Of a DNA stretch of 64,000 nucleotides, positions 27,819-36,662 are shown piece by piece. The translations under genes and the position numbers were made by a program. The notes under the pieces were generated by a model. The model ran no database searches. It saw only the letters and a list, made by a program, of their open reading frames with translations, and was not told the DNA's origin. Position 1 is the first letter of the stretch, and each line of letters opens with the position of its first letter. The stretch is from Marinilabilia salmonicolor (lineage in GTDB: Bacteria > Bacteroidota > Bacteroidia > Bacteroidales > Marinilabiliaceae), in the NCBI RefSeq assembly GCF_003003035.1, contig NZ_PVTS01000022.1, forward strand, positions 1 through 64,000. Direction: 5' to 3'.

Positions 27819-27838
27819 TTGGTGTAAAATTACACCAA
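27819..27838. promoter_or_regulatory. Palindromic operator upstream of the ParD-like gene
   Basis: TTGGTGTAA-AA-TTACACCAA, a perfect 9+9 dyad 12-31 nt upstream of the start codon. RHH antitoxins autoregulate through such sites; the link is inferred from position. Confidence 0.6.
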
Positions 27839-27872
27839 TCAGGAATCACTTCCATTTTTTTTGCATTCTCGA

Positions 27873-28077
27873 CAAACACTAAGTATCGTCCGTCTATAAA
27901 CTAAGCAAAATTTGGTTCTGGTCATGTTTTTGTCAAGAAAGTGCCAGTTACAAAGCCTGCCCCGATTTTTCTTCGGGGGCTTGCTAAGCCCGAAAATACG
28001 CAGTTTACTTGAGTAAATGGGTAATTCTCGGGCAAGCGTAACGCAGTAAATGGTACTTTATGGACACACACTAAGTA
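27873..28077 (+). repeat. Dispersed hairpin element, copy 2
   Basis: Begins ACACTAAGTATCGTCCGTCT and ends TTTATGGACACACACTAAG. Inside are GAAAGTGCCAGTTACAAAG, then an inner stem CCCGAAAATACGCAGTTTAC / GTAAATGGGTAATTCTCGGG and GCGTAACGCAGTAAATGGTA. An extra hairpin CCCCGATTTTTCTTCGGGG is present left of the main stem. Adjacent to copy 3, sharing ACTAAGTAG at the junction. Confidence 0.75.
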
Positions 28078-28234
28078 GTGCCTGTCCATAAACTAAGCGT
28101 TTTTCACGTGTTTGAACTAGAAAGTTCAAATTCAAGGCGTGTGAAAAATCTAAACCGCAGAATACTAGTGTATTTGAGGATTTAGATTTTGAGCAACAAC
28201 GCAGAAGTTGGACTTTATAGACAAACACTAAGTA
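28070..28234 (-). repeat. Dispersed hairpin element, copy 3 (divergent stems)
   Basis: Ends are AGTGCCTGTCCATAAACTAA and CTTTATAGACAAACACT, flanked on both sides by ACTAAGTAG. Two inner stems are TTTTTCACGTG/CGTGTGAAAAA and AAATCTAAA/TTTAGATTT. Read on the minus strand it shares the CTTCTGCGTTG ... GCCTTGAATTTGAACTTTC frame of the other copies, with wholly different stem sequence. Confidence 0.7.
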
Positions 28235-28235
28235 G

Positions 28236-29306
28236 CTAAATCACCCGCTTATCGATATACCTTGAATTAAGTAATCTGAGGGCGCCCATATAGTCGGTTT
28301 TAAATTCCAGCAGGTCGCCAACTTTCAGGTTTCGTTCGTTGTCTCCAAGGTTAACTACAATCATATCCGAACTGGCACCGGCAAGGTCGAATGAGTCATC
28401 AGCAGGAATGAGTCGTTTTTCCTCAATGTCGAGTAGGCCCAGGTCTATGAGTGCCCGGCAGGAGCGTTCATTGGACTTGTCCTGATCGAATTCAAAGGTT
28501 TCGCCTTCCAGATTGGATCCCATATCGCCTTGCGGAACGGTTGGTTTCTCAAACAATTCAATGATTTCCGCATAAATCTTGATGACATCATTATGCATGA
28601 ACTCAAATTGTGAGCCGTCGTAAACGTTAGTACCCAGAAAAAGAGTTTCTCCCACCCGGAAGTGATTGATGGTTTCGGGCAGTAACCCCTGATGAATCAG
28701 TGGAATGGTTACCGAACTGCCACCGGAGACATACGGAATCTTCTTGTTGAATTTATTTTCTATCAGCTGTTTGTAAAGACTCAGTTGAATGAGTTTATCC
28801 TGATTGGGCAATACGCCGTAAAGACAACTGAGATTGGTGCCGATTCCGATGACTTCAATGTTGGGCATCTCAAAGACTCTGGAGTAAAAATCCACTACAT
28901 CATCACGCATAACGCCTTCACGCAATTCGCCCATCTCCACCATGATGATGATTTTGTGTGTCTTTCCTTGTCGTCTGGCCTCTTCCGAAAGCAATTGCAC
29001 TGTTTCAAAAGTGGTGTTCATACTTACATCAGCATATCGCACAATGCTTGGAATGGAACGCTTCGGTGGCGGCTTGATGTAAATGGTTTCCATCTCCGGA
29101 TTCACTGCTTTGATGGCTTTCAGGTTGGAAACCCGGGAGTCGCAAACCTGCTTGATGCCCAGGTCGAATACCTCTTTCAGGTAAGCTTTGTTGCCACAAA
29201 GCATCTTGGTCACGATGGCCCAGTCGATGCTGTGTTCTCCAAAAAGATTATCGAGGTAATTATAGTTTTCTTTGAGTTTTTTTCTGTCGAGAGTGATAAA
29301 TGCCAT
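28236..29306 (-). CDS. Alanine/ornithine-racemase-family PLP enzyme
   Basis: 356 residues from ATG 29306. An alanine-racemase-type barrel: the PLP lysine is K34 in WAIVTKMLCGNKAYL, followed by VCDSRVSNLKAIK and the phosphate-binding SGGSSVTIPLI region. It belongs to the branch containing clostridial ornithine racemase, which forms D-ornithine or other D-amino acids; whether Orn, Lys or Ala is used cannot be told. It is 7 nt downstream of a GNAT acetyltransferase, and both follow a GNAT-nitrilase fusion, suggesting a three-gene operon. Confidence 0.88.
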   Translation of the reverse strand: MAFITLDRKKLKENYNYLDNLFGEHSIDWAIVTKMLCGNKAYLKEVFDLGIKQVCDSRVSNLKAIKAVNPEMETIYIKPPPKRSIPSIVRYADVSMNTTFETVQLLSEEARRQGKTHKIIIMVEMGELREGVMRDDVVDFYSRVFEMPNIEVIGIGTNLSCLYGVLPNQDKLIQLSLYKQLIENKFNKKIPYVSGGSSVTIPLIHQGLLPETINHFRVGETLFLGTNVYDGSQFEFMHNDVIKIYAEIIELFEKPTVPQGDMGSNLEGETFEFDQDKSNERSCRALIDLGLLDIEEKRLIPADDSFDLAGASSDMIVVNLGDNERNLKVGDLLEFKTDYMGALRLLNSRYIDKRVI

Positions 29307-29313
29307 GGTCTGG

Positions 29314-29757
29314 TTATTCTGGTTTGTAACGCATTTCGAGATACTTATTGGTAAAGCCCAGTCTTTCGTAAAGCTTCTTCGCCGGATTGTCGGGCTCCAC
29401 ATGTAGTGCCACGTCTCCTGCTGCTTCGTTCAGGGCTTTCTCCATCAAGTCCTTGCCCAAGCCTTTGCCGCGGTAATCGGCGTGAATAGCGATGTAAACC
29501 AGGATGTTGCCGGGGATGTATCCGTCCATACCGGTTTTGTTGATGACTACTGCACCAATGATCCGGTTGTCGTCTCGGAGTTCCATGACGAAGCCACCAA
29601 AGGATTCTGAAATCTTTAACGAGTAGTCAATGGCTTTGGAGATGTCTTCTTTGGGGTCACCAAAGCGATCGAGGTGGGTATAGAGAAAATCAACAATTTC
29701 CTGTTTCTGGGTTTCAGTGGGCCGGTTTTCCGGATTGAAAATATTGGTTTTGTACAT
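29314..29757 (-). CDS. GNAT-family N-acetyltransferase
   Basis: 147 residues. The acetyl-CoA pyrophosphate-binding motif A is IHADYRGKGLGKDLMEKAL (Q/RxxGxG/A), and motif B is around DNPAKKLYERLGF. The acceptor is unknown; the neighbouring racemase and amidase suggest a free amino acid or small amine. Co-directional and tightly spaced with both neighbours (7 and 76 nt). Confidence 0.88.
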   Translation of the reverse strand: MYKTNIFNPENRPTETQKQEIVDFLYTHLDRFGDPKEDISKAIDYSLKISESFGGFVMELRDDNRIIGAVVINKTGMDGYIPGNILVYIAIHADYRGKGLGKDLMEKALNEAAGDVALHVEPDNPAKKLYERLGFTNKYLEMRYKPE

Positions 29758-29833
29758 AGTGATTGTTTTGTTGTTGTCGTAAAATAAACTGACTTCCGGG
29801 AAAAATGTTCAACAGAACACATTTGTTCTGACA

Positions 29834-31372
29834 TTATTCAATAAGTCCGCTTTTCAATCTCAGATCAAATACGTCGGTGCGGCGGTCGCGCAGGTTCCTT
29901 ACACTTCCGTAGGCATGCAGTTCCGAGAGCAGATCCAGATCCACGTCAGCTACCAGAATCATCTCTGTGTTGGGAGTAGCTTCGGTTTTGATACCGTTGG
30001 TGGGGAAGGCAAAGTCGCACGGGGTAAATACAGCACTTTGCGCGTACTGGATGTTCATATTCGATACCTTTGGCAGGTTACCCACCGATCCGGCCATGGC
30101 TACGAAACACTCATTTTCGATGGCACGGGCTCTGGCACAATACCTTACGCGACTGTAGCCATTCTGGGTGTCGGTGAGGAAAGGGACAAACAGTATTTTC
30201 ATATCCTGCTCGGCCAGTAGGCGCGAAAGCTCCGGAAATTCCACGTCGTAGCAAATCAAAACCCCGATTTTTCCACAGTCGGTCTCAAATACCTTGAGTT
30301 TGTCACTGCCTGAAAGGCCCCAGGATTTAACCTCATCGGGGGTAACATGAATTTTTTCGTACATGTCGTAAGTCCCGTTGCGACGACATACATATCCCAC
30401 ATTGTAAAGCTTATCATCCCTGATCAGGGGCATGCTTCCTGTTATGATATTGACATTGTAACTGATGGCCAGCTGGACAAACCGGTCGCGGCATTCTTCG
30501 GTGTATTGCGCCAGTTGGCGGATGGCCTCCGGTTCCGACATTTGGTTGTAACGTGCCATCATCGGGGCGTTGAAGAATTCCGGAAACAGGATGAAATCGC
30601 TTTTGTAGGCAGATACAGCATCCACAAAATATTCCACCTGTTCAAACACATCGTCCACAGTGGGGTAGTGACGCATTTGCCACTGCACCAGTCCAAGACG
30701 GACAATGGACTTGGTCTGAGACAGCTCTTTTCCCCGTTTTGTGTAGTAAATATTGTCCCAACCCAGCAATACCGCATACTCCTTAGATTCATGATCATCA
30801 GGAAGATACCCTTTCAGTACTTTTTTGACGTGAAAGTCGTTGGCCAGCTGGAAGGTCAGCGTGGGATCGTACAGCTCTTTGAATTTAACTTTCTGGATGT
30901 ATTCTTTGGGGGTCATCTCTTCCGATACCTTGTGGTAGTGGGGGATGCGACCGCCAAAAACAATTCCTTTCAGGTTCAGGTGTTCGCAAAGCTCTTTGCG
31001 GGCGTCGTAGAGCCTTCGCCCCAAACGCAAGCCACGGTATTCGGGGCGAATGAAAATATCAATCCCGTATAATATATCGCCACGCGGGTTGTGCGTGCTG
31101 AATGTCATATTGCCGGTAATTTCATTGTAGGAGTGTTCGTCGCCAAACCGCTCGTAGTTGACGATGAGAGAAAGTGCGCATCCCACAACCTTGTCATTTA
31201 CCAATACGGCCAACTGTCCTTCCGGGAAGATATCCAGGAGTGTGCGGATGTTTTGCTCATCCCAGGCGGGACCTTCCCAGTTGCGGTAAGCCTCTTCCTC
31301 TGTGGTACGCAATTCCTGGTAATCGTCGATATTTAGTTGTCGCAGCTCTACTTTTTCAATCTCTTCACTCAT
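29834..31372 (-). CDS. GNAT acetyltransferase fused to carbon-nitrogen hydrolase
   Basis: 512 residues. The N-terminal ~220 are a GNAT domain (IRPEYRGLRLGRRLYDARKE). From about 225 is a nitrilase-superfamily amidase whose Glu-Lys-Cys triad is visible: E in FILFPEFFNAP, K in MYEKIHVTP and C in GVLICYDVEFPE. This fusion is widespread in bacteria, but its substrate is not established. First gene of the operon with the GNAT and racemase genes, which suggests acylation, deacylation and epimerisation of one amino-acid-like compound. Confidence 0.92.
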   Translation of the reverse strand: MSEEIEKVELRQLNIDDYQELRTTEEEAYRNWEGPAWDEQNIRTLLDIFPEGQLAVLVNDKVVGCALSLIVNYERFGDEHSYNEITGNMTFSTHNPRGDILYGIDIFIRPEYRGLRLGRRLYDARKELCEHLNLKGIVFGGRIPHYHKVSEEMTPKEYIQKVKFKELYDPTLTFQLANDFHVKKVLKGYLPDDHESKEYAVLLGWDNIYYTKRGKELSQTKSIVRLGLVQWQMRHYPTVDDVFEQVEYFVDAVSAYKSDFILFPEFFNAPMMARYNQMSEPEAIRQLAQYTEECRDRFVQLAISYNVNIITGSMPLIRDDKLYNVGYVCRRNGTYDMYEKIHVTPDEVKSWGLSGSDKLKVFETDCGKIGVLICYDVEFPELSRLLAEQDMKILFVPFLTDTQNGYSRVRYCARARAIENECFVAMAGSVGNLPKVSNMNIQYAQSAVFTPCDFAFPTNGIKTEATPNTEMILVADVDLDLLSELHAYGSVRNLRDRRTDVFDLRLKSGLIE

Positions 31373-31521
31373 ACTTTTTATTTTTAGGATGTCTCGAAAA
31401 TATACAAATTTTCTTCGAATGTATATTTTTTTGTTGCTGGGAAATATTTTTATCTGTAGAAGATGATTTCTCCCTGACCTGTTAGCCTGAATTTTGAAGT
31501 CATCAGTTCTTTATTTTAGCG

Positions 31522-31568
31522 AATGGAGGGGTTGATTTTTGGCCTTGCCGAAAATCAACCCCTCCATT
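31522..31568. terminator. 18-bp perfect hairpin after the SprB-repeat gene
   Basis: AATGGAGGGGTTGATTTT at 31522-31539 pairs exactly with AAAATCAACCCCTCCATT at 31551-31568. It lies 75 nt beyond the stop of the minus-strand gene at 31643. The T-run is weak, so it may act as an RNA-stabilising stem. Confidence 0.65.
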
Positions 31569-31642
31569 TCTTATATCTCTCTACTGGTCTGTTGTTGGTA
31601 TGAAAGTGAAGCAATCTCCACCTTTTTCTGAAAACCAATGTT

Positions 31643-34552
31643 CTAATACCTCAAAATCTTCCCGCTTTTCTGCTCATCTCCTGCATTCATCCTATAGTAA
31701 AACAGTCTTTCCGGGCTTCTGTTCAGTTGCACAGGTATTTCGTACCTGATGTCCTCCAGGGCTTCTCCATCAAAAACGGTTTCCACTTTATTGCCTGCAA
31801 CATCGTACAGATCGATGGTAACTGCTGTCGGCCCTGGTACCGTAAATGAAAATGTTACGTTTGAAGGCGAGGGATTGGGATATACCTTGAGGTCGATTTC
31901 TCCTTTGTTATCAGATGATGGTGATTGGAGATTGTCATGTTTAAAACTGACAATATCGAGACATTGTCCTGCCTTGAAGGCCAGTCTGGTTTCCTCCATT
32001 GGTTGAGAGGCATTGCAGACTTCAAAACTTACCTCCATTTCGGTGTTTGTCTGACCAAATCCCTTTATTTCATCCACTTTGATGCCATAAATGCCTGATT
32101 TTGGATCTGTGGCATTGATCTCCAGTGGAAAATAGAGCGAATTGAAAACATTGGAGGCGATCTGACCTTCCGGTAATTCAATGATGAGGTGTGATAAATC
32201 GTAACGGCACGATCCATCAGTTGTAATGGTATAGCTGTAGGCCAAGCAACCCTGACCGCTTGATGTCACCGGTTCTGCCGATATTTCGTAGCATCCTCCG
32301 CTGCAGGGGGTATCAACCGGATCTTCTATGTTGTCATCATCAGGGTCGTTATCTCCGTTGGAATCATCAGAAGAACCGTCATCAGGCAGTTCATTGTCAT
32401 TCCCGTTATCAATAGAGTCTGTTGGTTGGGAGGTGCCGCTGCATTCAAGCAGTATGTAATCCGAAGCTACACATCCGCTGCTGCTGGTTGCATGGATAAA
32501 TGCCGTTGCACTCCCGGTACCGGCGGTATAGGTGGCTGTTTCTTCACTTGTAGAGGTAAAGAACCATGAGCTGTCAGCACTTTCAAATTCCCATTCAATG
32601 GTTTCGGCATTGGAGGTGACGGCTGTCAGATTATTGTTGTTGCTTTCGCAATCCACAGTAGTGGTGGTAGTCAGAATTTCTGCTGTGGGAATTACTACAT
32701 CACTTATGGAAAATGTTTTGGTGGTTTCACATCCTTCTTCATCTGTCACAGTGACTTCATGAGTGCCAGCCTGAAGCCCGCTTTTGTAGGTCGATCCCTG
32801 GATGCCGTCCCAGTAAACGGGCAATGTTGTGGCGTTTTCCAATACTACGGAGGCCGCACCTTCAGGGTTGGTACAGCTGGCATCTATGACGCTCAGACGG
32901 AATTCCGGACCCGGGGCAGCTGGTGAAACGGTCACCGCCTCGGTGGTGGCACAACCATTATTCCCGGTCACAGTAACCATCAGATCTCCGGCTTCGCTGA
33001 GGTAAAATTCAGAAGCAGAAGGCTGGTCGTTGACCACCCATTCGTATGGTTCCTGACCGTCCGTGGCATTCAGATTCACTTTTATCGAATCATCGGGGGT
33101 GCAGCCGGTCCATTCTGCAGACACATTGATTTGAGGCCCTTCTTCCCGGCCGATGGTCACATCTTCGGTGATTTGGCAGCCGTTGGCATCAGTAATATGA
33201 ACGGTGTGGTTGCCTGCCGGCAGATTTTCAGCCGTAAGGGTGGTGTCGCCTGTGCTCCAGTTGATAGCGTAAGGGGCCGTCCCATTGATGTTTGTTATAG
33301 TGGCACTGCCATTATTTTCCAGACATCCGGTGTTGGTGGATGCAATTTCCGCACTTAACTGCTCCCGGTTTACGGATATTTGTCTTGACTGTGTGCATCC
33401 CATGGCATCAGTGACCCACAGGAAGTAGGTGCCTTCTGAAAGTCCGGTAAGATTTGGAATGGTGTCGCCGGTTGACCAGAGCAAAGCGTAGGGCTCAGTA
33501 CCTCCGGAAATAGTTGTTTCTATGCTGCCCGTAGCGCTTTCGTGACATTGAATGTTGGTTCGAACGACATCAATTTCAATGGAAGAAGTTTCTCTGATGG
33601 TAAAGGATTTCTGCTGTTGACAACCATTGGTGTCGGTAACGATAACGTTGTAATCGCCTCCGGACAGGTCGCTAAGGTCTTCATTAACAGAGCCGTTGTT
33701 CCACTGGAAAGTGTAGGGAGCTGTCCCACCTGTAACTGTCAGGTCGATTGCTCCGGAGCTTTGTCCACATCCGGTATTGGTTTGCGAAGCGGTAATGCTT
33801 ATGGGAGCCGGGCTGTTCACCTGTGCTGAAAGTGTAAGAGTGCTGTCTGCTGCATCCGTGATGGTCAGGTTGTAAACTCCTGAAGGAATATTTTCCAGGT
33901 TTTGGGTAGTGTCACCATTGGACCATTGAAACTGATAGGGAGGAACACCTCCATTTACGGTAACGTCAATGCTGCCGTTGGTGTCTCCGGAGCAGTCGAG
34001 GTGCGTCACTTCGTAATCTGCACTCAGTGGCTGAAGAGCCGAAGGAATGGTTTCGGAGGTAATGCAGGTGCCTGCTTTGTAGGCTACCTCAAGACTATTT
34101 TCTGTAAGCATCTCCAGACAGGAATTGTCTGTGGCACAGACGGTGAAGGTCAGTCGGAATGATTCGTTGCCATTTTCGCCAAAGCCTTCAATGTCATCCA
34201 CCTTTATTCCTGAGAAACCAGTGGTGGGGTCGTTGACCGGATATTCCATTTTCCACCCGCTTGAATTGGAGGCATCGGAGATATTGCCACAGGGAATGGC
34301 AGCAACAAAATGGGAAAGTGCAAATTTGGATTCTCCTGTAGCTTCTACCAGGAGGTCGTAAACGATGCATTCATCCTGAATTTCCACAGACTCAATGGTT
34401 GTGGTAAAGCCTTCAATGCACTCCTTATCGTTGGCAACAGCTGTTGTAGTAAAAAAACCGGACAAAAACAGTCCGATAATAATCAGCGCCGGAATCCTGC
34501 GTAGAAAGGCGGGATTGGCTGGAAATAAACGGTAAAATGGCCCCATGTTCAA
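31643..34552 (-). CDS. SprB-repeat surface protein with type IX secretion sorting domain
   Basis: 969 residues. A signal peptide (ALIIIGLFLSGFFTTTAVA) is followed by a module at about 44-165, then at least six SprB-type repeats (GGTAPYTFQWNNG, DLSGGDYNVIVTDTNGC and relatives), a Ser/Asp/Asn-rich linker near 715-745, a second copy of the first module at about 750-868 (both contain GIKVDxIxGFG and a C-terminal xxKAGxC), and a T9SS type A sorting domain at about 885-969 (VYPNPSPSNVTF ... ILRY). SprB proteins are cell-surface adhesins of gliding Bacteroidota. No gliding genes are nearby. The paired flanking modules are unusual. Confidence 0.92.
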   Translation of the reverse strand: MNMGPFYRLFPANPAFLRRIPALIIIGLFLSGFFTTTAVANDKECIEGFTTTIESVEIQDECIVYDLLVEATGESKFALSHFVAAIPCGNISDASNSSGWKMEYPVNDPTTGFSGIKVDDIEGFGENGNESFRLTFTVCATDNSCLEMLTENSLEVAYKAGTCITSETIPSALQPLSADYEVTHLDCSGDTNGSIDVTVNGGVPPYQFQWSNGDTTQNLENIPSGVYNLTITDAADSTLTLSAQVNSPAPISITASQTNTGCGQSSGAIDLTVTGGTAPYTFQWNNGSVNEDLSDLSGGDYNVIVTDTNGCQQQKSFTIRETSSIEIDVVRTNIQCHESATGSIETTISGGTEPYALLWSTGDTIPNLTGLSEGTYFLWVTDAMGCTQSRQISVNREQLSAEIASTNTGCLENNGSATITNINGTAPYAINWSTGDTTLTAENLPAGNHTVHITDANGCQITEDVTIGREEGPQINVSAEWTGCTPDDSIKVNLNATDGQEPYEWVVNDQPSASEFYLSEAGDLMVTVTGNNGCATTEAVTVSPAAPGPEFRLSVIDASCTNPEGAASVVLENATTLPVYWDGIQGSTYKSGLQAGTHEVTVTDEEGCETTKTFSISDVVIPTAEILTTTTTVDCESNNNNLTAVTSNAETIEWEFESADSSWFFTSTSEETATYTAGTGSATAFIHATSSSGCVASDYILLECSGTSQPTDSIDNGNDNELPDDGSSDDSNGDNDPDDDNIEDPVDTPCSGGCYEISAEPVTSSGQGCLAYSYTITTDGSCRYDLSHLIIELPEGQIASNVFNSLYFPLEINATDPKSGIYGIKVDEIKGFGQTNTEMEVSFEVCNASQPMEETRLAFKAGQCLDIVSFKHDNLQSPSSDNKGEIDLKVYPNPSPSNVTFSFTVPGPTAVTIDLYDVAGNKVETVFDGEALEDIRYEIPVQLNRSPERLFYYRMNAGDEQKSGKILRY

Positions 34553-34763
34553 AATGATTTTGTAATTAATTACATACTAAAAAATCGCCAAAAAGTTACA
34601 TTAATCAAAGGAAATAATGTGTTGGTGTAAGTAAATTAAACATTTATCCTTTTGAGATGTCATTATTGAGACGAAAAAAAAGTTCAGGGGTTGGAAAACA
34701 TCTGTCAGTTTGGATGTAACGATATTTTTATATTTTCGGGCCGGAAAAGTTTGTTTTTAGTCA

Positions 34764-34889
34764 TATGTCTGGTCAGAAAGTGCCAATTGCAAGGCTTGCG
34801 AAGTCCGAAAATACGGAGTTTACTCTTCGTAAATGAGTAATTTTCGGACGAGCGTAACGCAGCAATTGGTACTTTATGGACTGACACTA
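34764..34889 (+). repeat. Dispersed hairpin element, copy 4
   Basis: Starts near TGTCTGGTCAGAAAGTGCC and ends GGTACTTTATGGACTGACAC. The inner stem is GTCCGAAAAT / ATTTTCGGAC around GGAGTTTACTCTTCGTAAAT. It occupies the 362-bp gap between the SprB-repeat gene and the AbgT gene; the rest of the gap is AT-rich promoter-type sequence. Confidence 0.8.
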
Positions 34890-34914
34890 TCTATACATAT
34901 TTAAAGCATTACAC

Positions 34915-36447
34915 ATGAGTGAAAAAGTAAGGAAGAAAAGTTTTTTTGACAGGTTTCTGAATCTCCTGGAAAAGGGCGGAAATGCCTTGCCACACCCGGC
35001 GACGTTGTTTGGGATATTTGCGTTGGCAGCTCTTATTTTATCAGCTGTTGGCGCCTGGTTGGGGTGGACGGTTCAGCATCCAGGGACAGGCGAAACCATC
35101 CAGGTGGTGAATCTTTTCAGTAAAGAGGGCATTGCCATGATTATGGATCGGATGGTGGAGAATTACACCGGGTTTGCACCGTTGGGGATTGTGATGGTGG
35201 CGATGCTGGGAATTGGCATTGCTGAGTCAAGTGGTCTGATTGCGGCTTTTATTCGCCTGTTGGTGCTTTCATCGCCCAAGCGCCTGCTCACTTTTGTGCT
35301 GGTGTTTTCCGGGATTCTCTCCAACTTTGCCAGTGACATCGGTTATGTCCTTCTGATACCTTTGGGCGGAATTATCTTTCAGTCGGTTGGGCGACATCCT
35401 ATTGTGGGTATGGCAGCTGCCTTTGCCGGTGTTTCCGGAGGCTTTAGTGCCAACCTCATATTGGGAACCGTAGATCCCCTCCTTGCGGGACTCTCGCAGG
35501 AAGCTGCCCGCATTATTGACCCTACCTATGAGGTCAATCCTACGGCCAATTATTATTTTATGATTGTATCCACTTTTCTTATTGCTACAGTGGGTACCTG
35601 GGTTACCGAGAAAGTCATTGCCCCTCGTTTTGGGAAGTATGACGGCCCAGAAGGAGAAGAAAAACTGGAACGACTGTCATCGAAAGAGAAAAAAGGCCTG
35701 ATGTGGAGTTTGTTGGTTTTTGTGGGTTGGGTGGCCATAATACTCATTGGCATCATTCCTGAAGATGGTCTTTTGAGAGGTGACGACGGAGGTATTCTTT
35801 CTTCCCCAATCATTCGCGGAGTGATTGCACTCTTATTCCTGATTGCCGGTACTATGGGAATCGTTTATGGTGCTGTGATGGGGAAATACAAAAACGACTC
35901 AGATGTGGCTAAGAGCATGGCTGACAGTATGCGTACGCTGACCACCTATTTTGTGCTGGTGTTCTTTGCAGCTCAGTTTGTGGCCTACTTTAAATGGAGT
36001 AACCTGGGGGTAATTATGGCCGTCAACGGCGCTGAAGCCCTGATGGCCGCCGATCTGGGCGTGATTCCGCTGATGCTGTTGTTTGTATTGCTTTCGGCAT
36101 CAATCAATATGCTGATGGGAAGTGCCTCCGCCAAGTGGGCGATTATGGCACCTATATTTGTGCCCATGTTTATGTTGCTGGGATATTCACCCGAGCTCTC
36201 TCAGGCGGTTTACCGCATCGGAGATTCGGTGACCAACATCATTTCACCCATGATGAGTTTCTTTGCACTGATCATTGCCTATTTTAACAAATACGATGAA
36301 AAGGCCGGACTTGGAACCGTTATGGCCACTATGATTCCTTATAGCATCGCGTTCTTTATCGGATGGAGTATTCTGCTGGTTATCTGGCTGACTTTTGGTT
36401 TCCCGTTGGGGCCCGGAGCAGGACTGGACTATGTAATGCCCAACTAA
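34915..36447 (+). CDS. AbgT-family transporter (paralogue 1)
   Basis: 510 residues, about a dozen membrane helices. AbgT hallmarks are visible: GIAESSGLI, SDIGYVLLIPLGGIIF, GRHPIVGMAAAFAGVSGGFSANL and the C-terminal MGSASAKWAIMAPIFVPM with YRIGDSVTNIISPMM. Members import p-aminobenzoyl-glutamate or export p-aminobenzoate analogues. A second, clearly related copy is at 49038-50555. A hairpin repeat starts on its stop codon. Confidence 0.92.
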   Translation: MSEKVRKKSFFDRFLNLLEKGGNALPHPATLFGIFALAALILSAVGAWLGWTVQHPGTGETIQVVNLFSKEGIAMIMDRMVENYTGFAPLGIVMVAMLGIGIAESSGLIAAFIRLLVLSSPKRLLTFVLVFSGILSNFASDIGYVLLIPLGGIIFQSVGRHPIVGMAAAFAGVSGGFSANLILGTVDPLLAGLSQEAARIIDPTYEVNPTANYYFMIVSTFLIATVGTWVTEKVIAPRFGKYDGPEGEEKLERLSSKEKKGLMWSLLVFVGWVAIILIGIIPEDGLLRGDDGGILSSPIIRGVIALLFLIAGTMGIVYGAVMGKYKNDSDVAKSMADSMRTLTTYFVLVFFAAQFVAYFKWSNLGVIMAVNGAEALMAADLGVIPLMLLFVLLSASINMLMGSASAKWAIMAPIFVPMFMLLGYSPELSQAVYRIGDSVTNIISPMMSFFALIIAYFNKYDEKAGLGTVMATMIPYSIAFFIGWSILLVIWLTFGFPLGPGAGLDYVMPN

Positions 36448-36572
36448 TCTTTGCAAGAAAACACCAACTACTGCGTTATTCTCGTTTTTGAATCATTCAT
36501 TTACGAAAAAGTAAACTCATTGGATTCAAAAACTTCGAAAGCCTTGTATTTGGTGCTTTCTTATCAAAGATT
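36446..36572 (+). repeat. Hairpin element, variant family, copy 6
   Basis: Outer arms AATCTTTGCAAGAAAACACC and GGTGCTTTCTTATCAAAGATT-type end; inner stem GTTTTTGAATC (36484-36494) / GATTCAAAAAC (36523-36533) around CATTTACGAAAAAGTAAACT. The fixed parts (TGCGTTA, CATTTACGAA, AGTAAACTC, CTTCG, AAGCCTTG) match copies 1, 4 and 5, although the ends differ. A stem-less relative lies in opposite orientation at 37428-37492, so the pair brackets the YkgJ-type gene. Confidence 0.7.
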
Positions 36573-36662
36573 GAAAACCCTTAGGTTCCTTTTTATACTA
36601 TGGCTTATGTAAGAATTTTGATGATAGAACGAGGGCTTCTTTTTCTATCATAGTTAGCTAAG

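Noticed and set aside
28692-29354. 220-codon plus-strand frame opposite the racemase
   Set aside because: Antisense to a clear PLP enzyme; low-quality composition.
30347-31072. 241-codon plus-strand frame opposite the GNAT-nitrilase gene
   Set aside because: Antisense shadow; the minus strand carries intact catalytic motifs.
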